From Oscillospiraceae bacterium (GTDB lineage: Bacteria; Bacillota; Clostridia; Oscillospirales; Acutalibacteraceae): a stretch of 33,855 nucleotides of DNA. The notes under the pieces are model-generated. The model was not told the origin of the DNA, made no database searches, and worked only from the letters and a program-made list of their open reading frames with translations. Below are positions 33,806 through 33,855 of the stretch, in pieces. The translations under genes were made by a program, and so were the position numbers. The DNA is taken from NCBI GenBank assembly GCA_022508785.1, contig JAFLUN010000002.1:16157-50011 (forward strand). Reading direction: 5' to 3'. The first letter of the stretch is position 1. The number at the start of each line of letters is the position of its first letter.

Positions 33806-33855
33806 AGAACAACTCACATCTAACATCTAAAATGATATGGGGAACCCACAACGAG

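Noticed and set aside
33353-33826. 157-aa minus-strand ORF over the SPFH 3' end and the repeat
   Set aside because: Shadow frame through a coiled-coil gene and a palindromic element; no ribosome site seen.

Overview
The window looks like a chromosomal segment of a spore-forming, low- to mid-GC Gram-positive anaerobe of the class Clostridia, probably an Oscillospiraceae/Ruminococcaceae-type gut bacterium. The evidence is spoIVA next to a sipL-like gene, strong AAAGGAGG-type ribosome sites, frequent TTG/GTG starts, a bacterial V-type ATPase operon, and cytoplasmic enzymes for plant-polysaccharide fragments. This assignment is inferred from gene content only. No rRNA, tRNA, CRISPR array, insertion sequence or prophage gene was seen.

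Layout. 1-1.7 kb: uracil-DNA glycosylase and an alpha/beta hydrolase (+). 1.7-4.8 kb: a minus-strand pair, sipL-like then spoIVA, behind a sigma-E-like promoter; the two products are expected to build the spore-coat basement layer. 4.8-5.9 kb: a tRNA-dihydrouridine synthase (+). 5.9-9.7 kb: a minus-strand sugar operon of GH13 alpha-glucosidase, MFS transporter and a small membrane protein. A hairpin between the first two genes appears to place the ribosome site next to the transporter start. 9.8-10.6 kb: a promoter, a folded leader ending in a terminator, and a tandem DUF2798 membrane protein; this is the best candidate for an undescribed RNA regulator. 10.6-19.0 kb: a nine-gene V-type ATPase operon in the order stalk-C-I-K-F-E-A-B-D. 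19.1-24.2 kb: a membrane-anchored EEP-family phosphoesterase (-), divergent from trkA-trkH and alanine racemase (+). 24.2-25.5 kb: a small membrane exporter-like protein and a Nudix protein with an extra N-terminal domain (-). 25.7-29.4 kb: an LCP cell-wall ligase, a GH51 alpha-arabinofuranosidase and a zinc-ribbon membrane protein (+). 29.4-32.6 kb: a GH127 beta-arabinofuranosidase and glycyl-tRNA synthetase (-). 32.7-33.7 kb: an SPFH/band-7 protein (+), followed by a palindromic intergenic element.

Together the genes suggest an arabinose- and glucose-oligomer user. Ion balance would be handled by a V-type ATPase (probably proton-coupled) and Trk potassium uptake. Most genes have a recognisable sigma-A promoter with a 17-bp spacer, and terminators close nearly every convergent junction. 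No gap between genes exceeds 300 bases; the largest (9695-9993, 299 bases) is filled by two divergent promoters, an inverted repeat and the structured leader.
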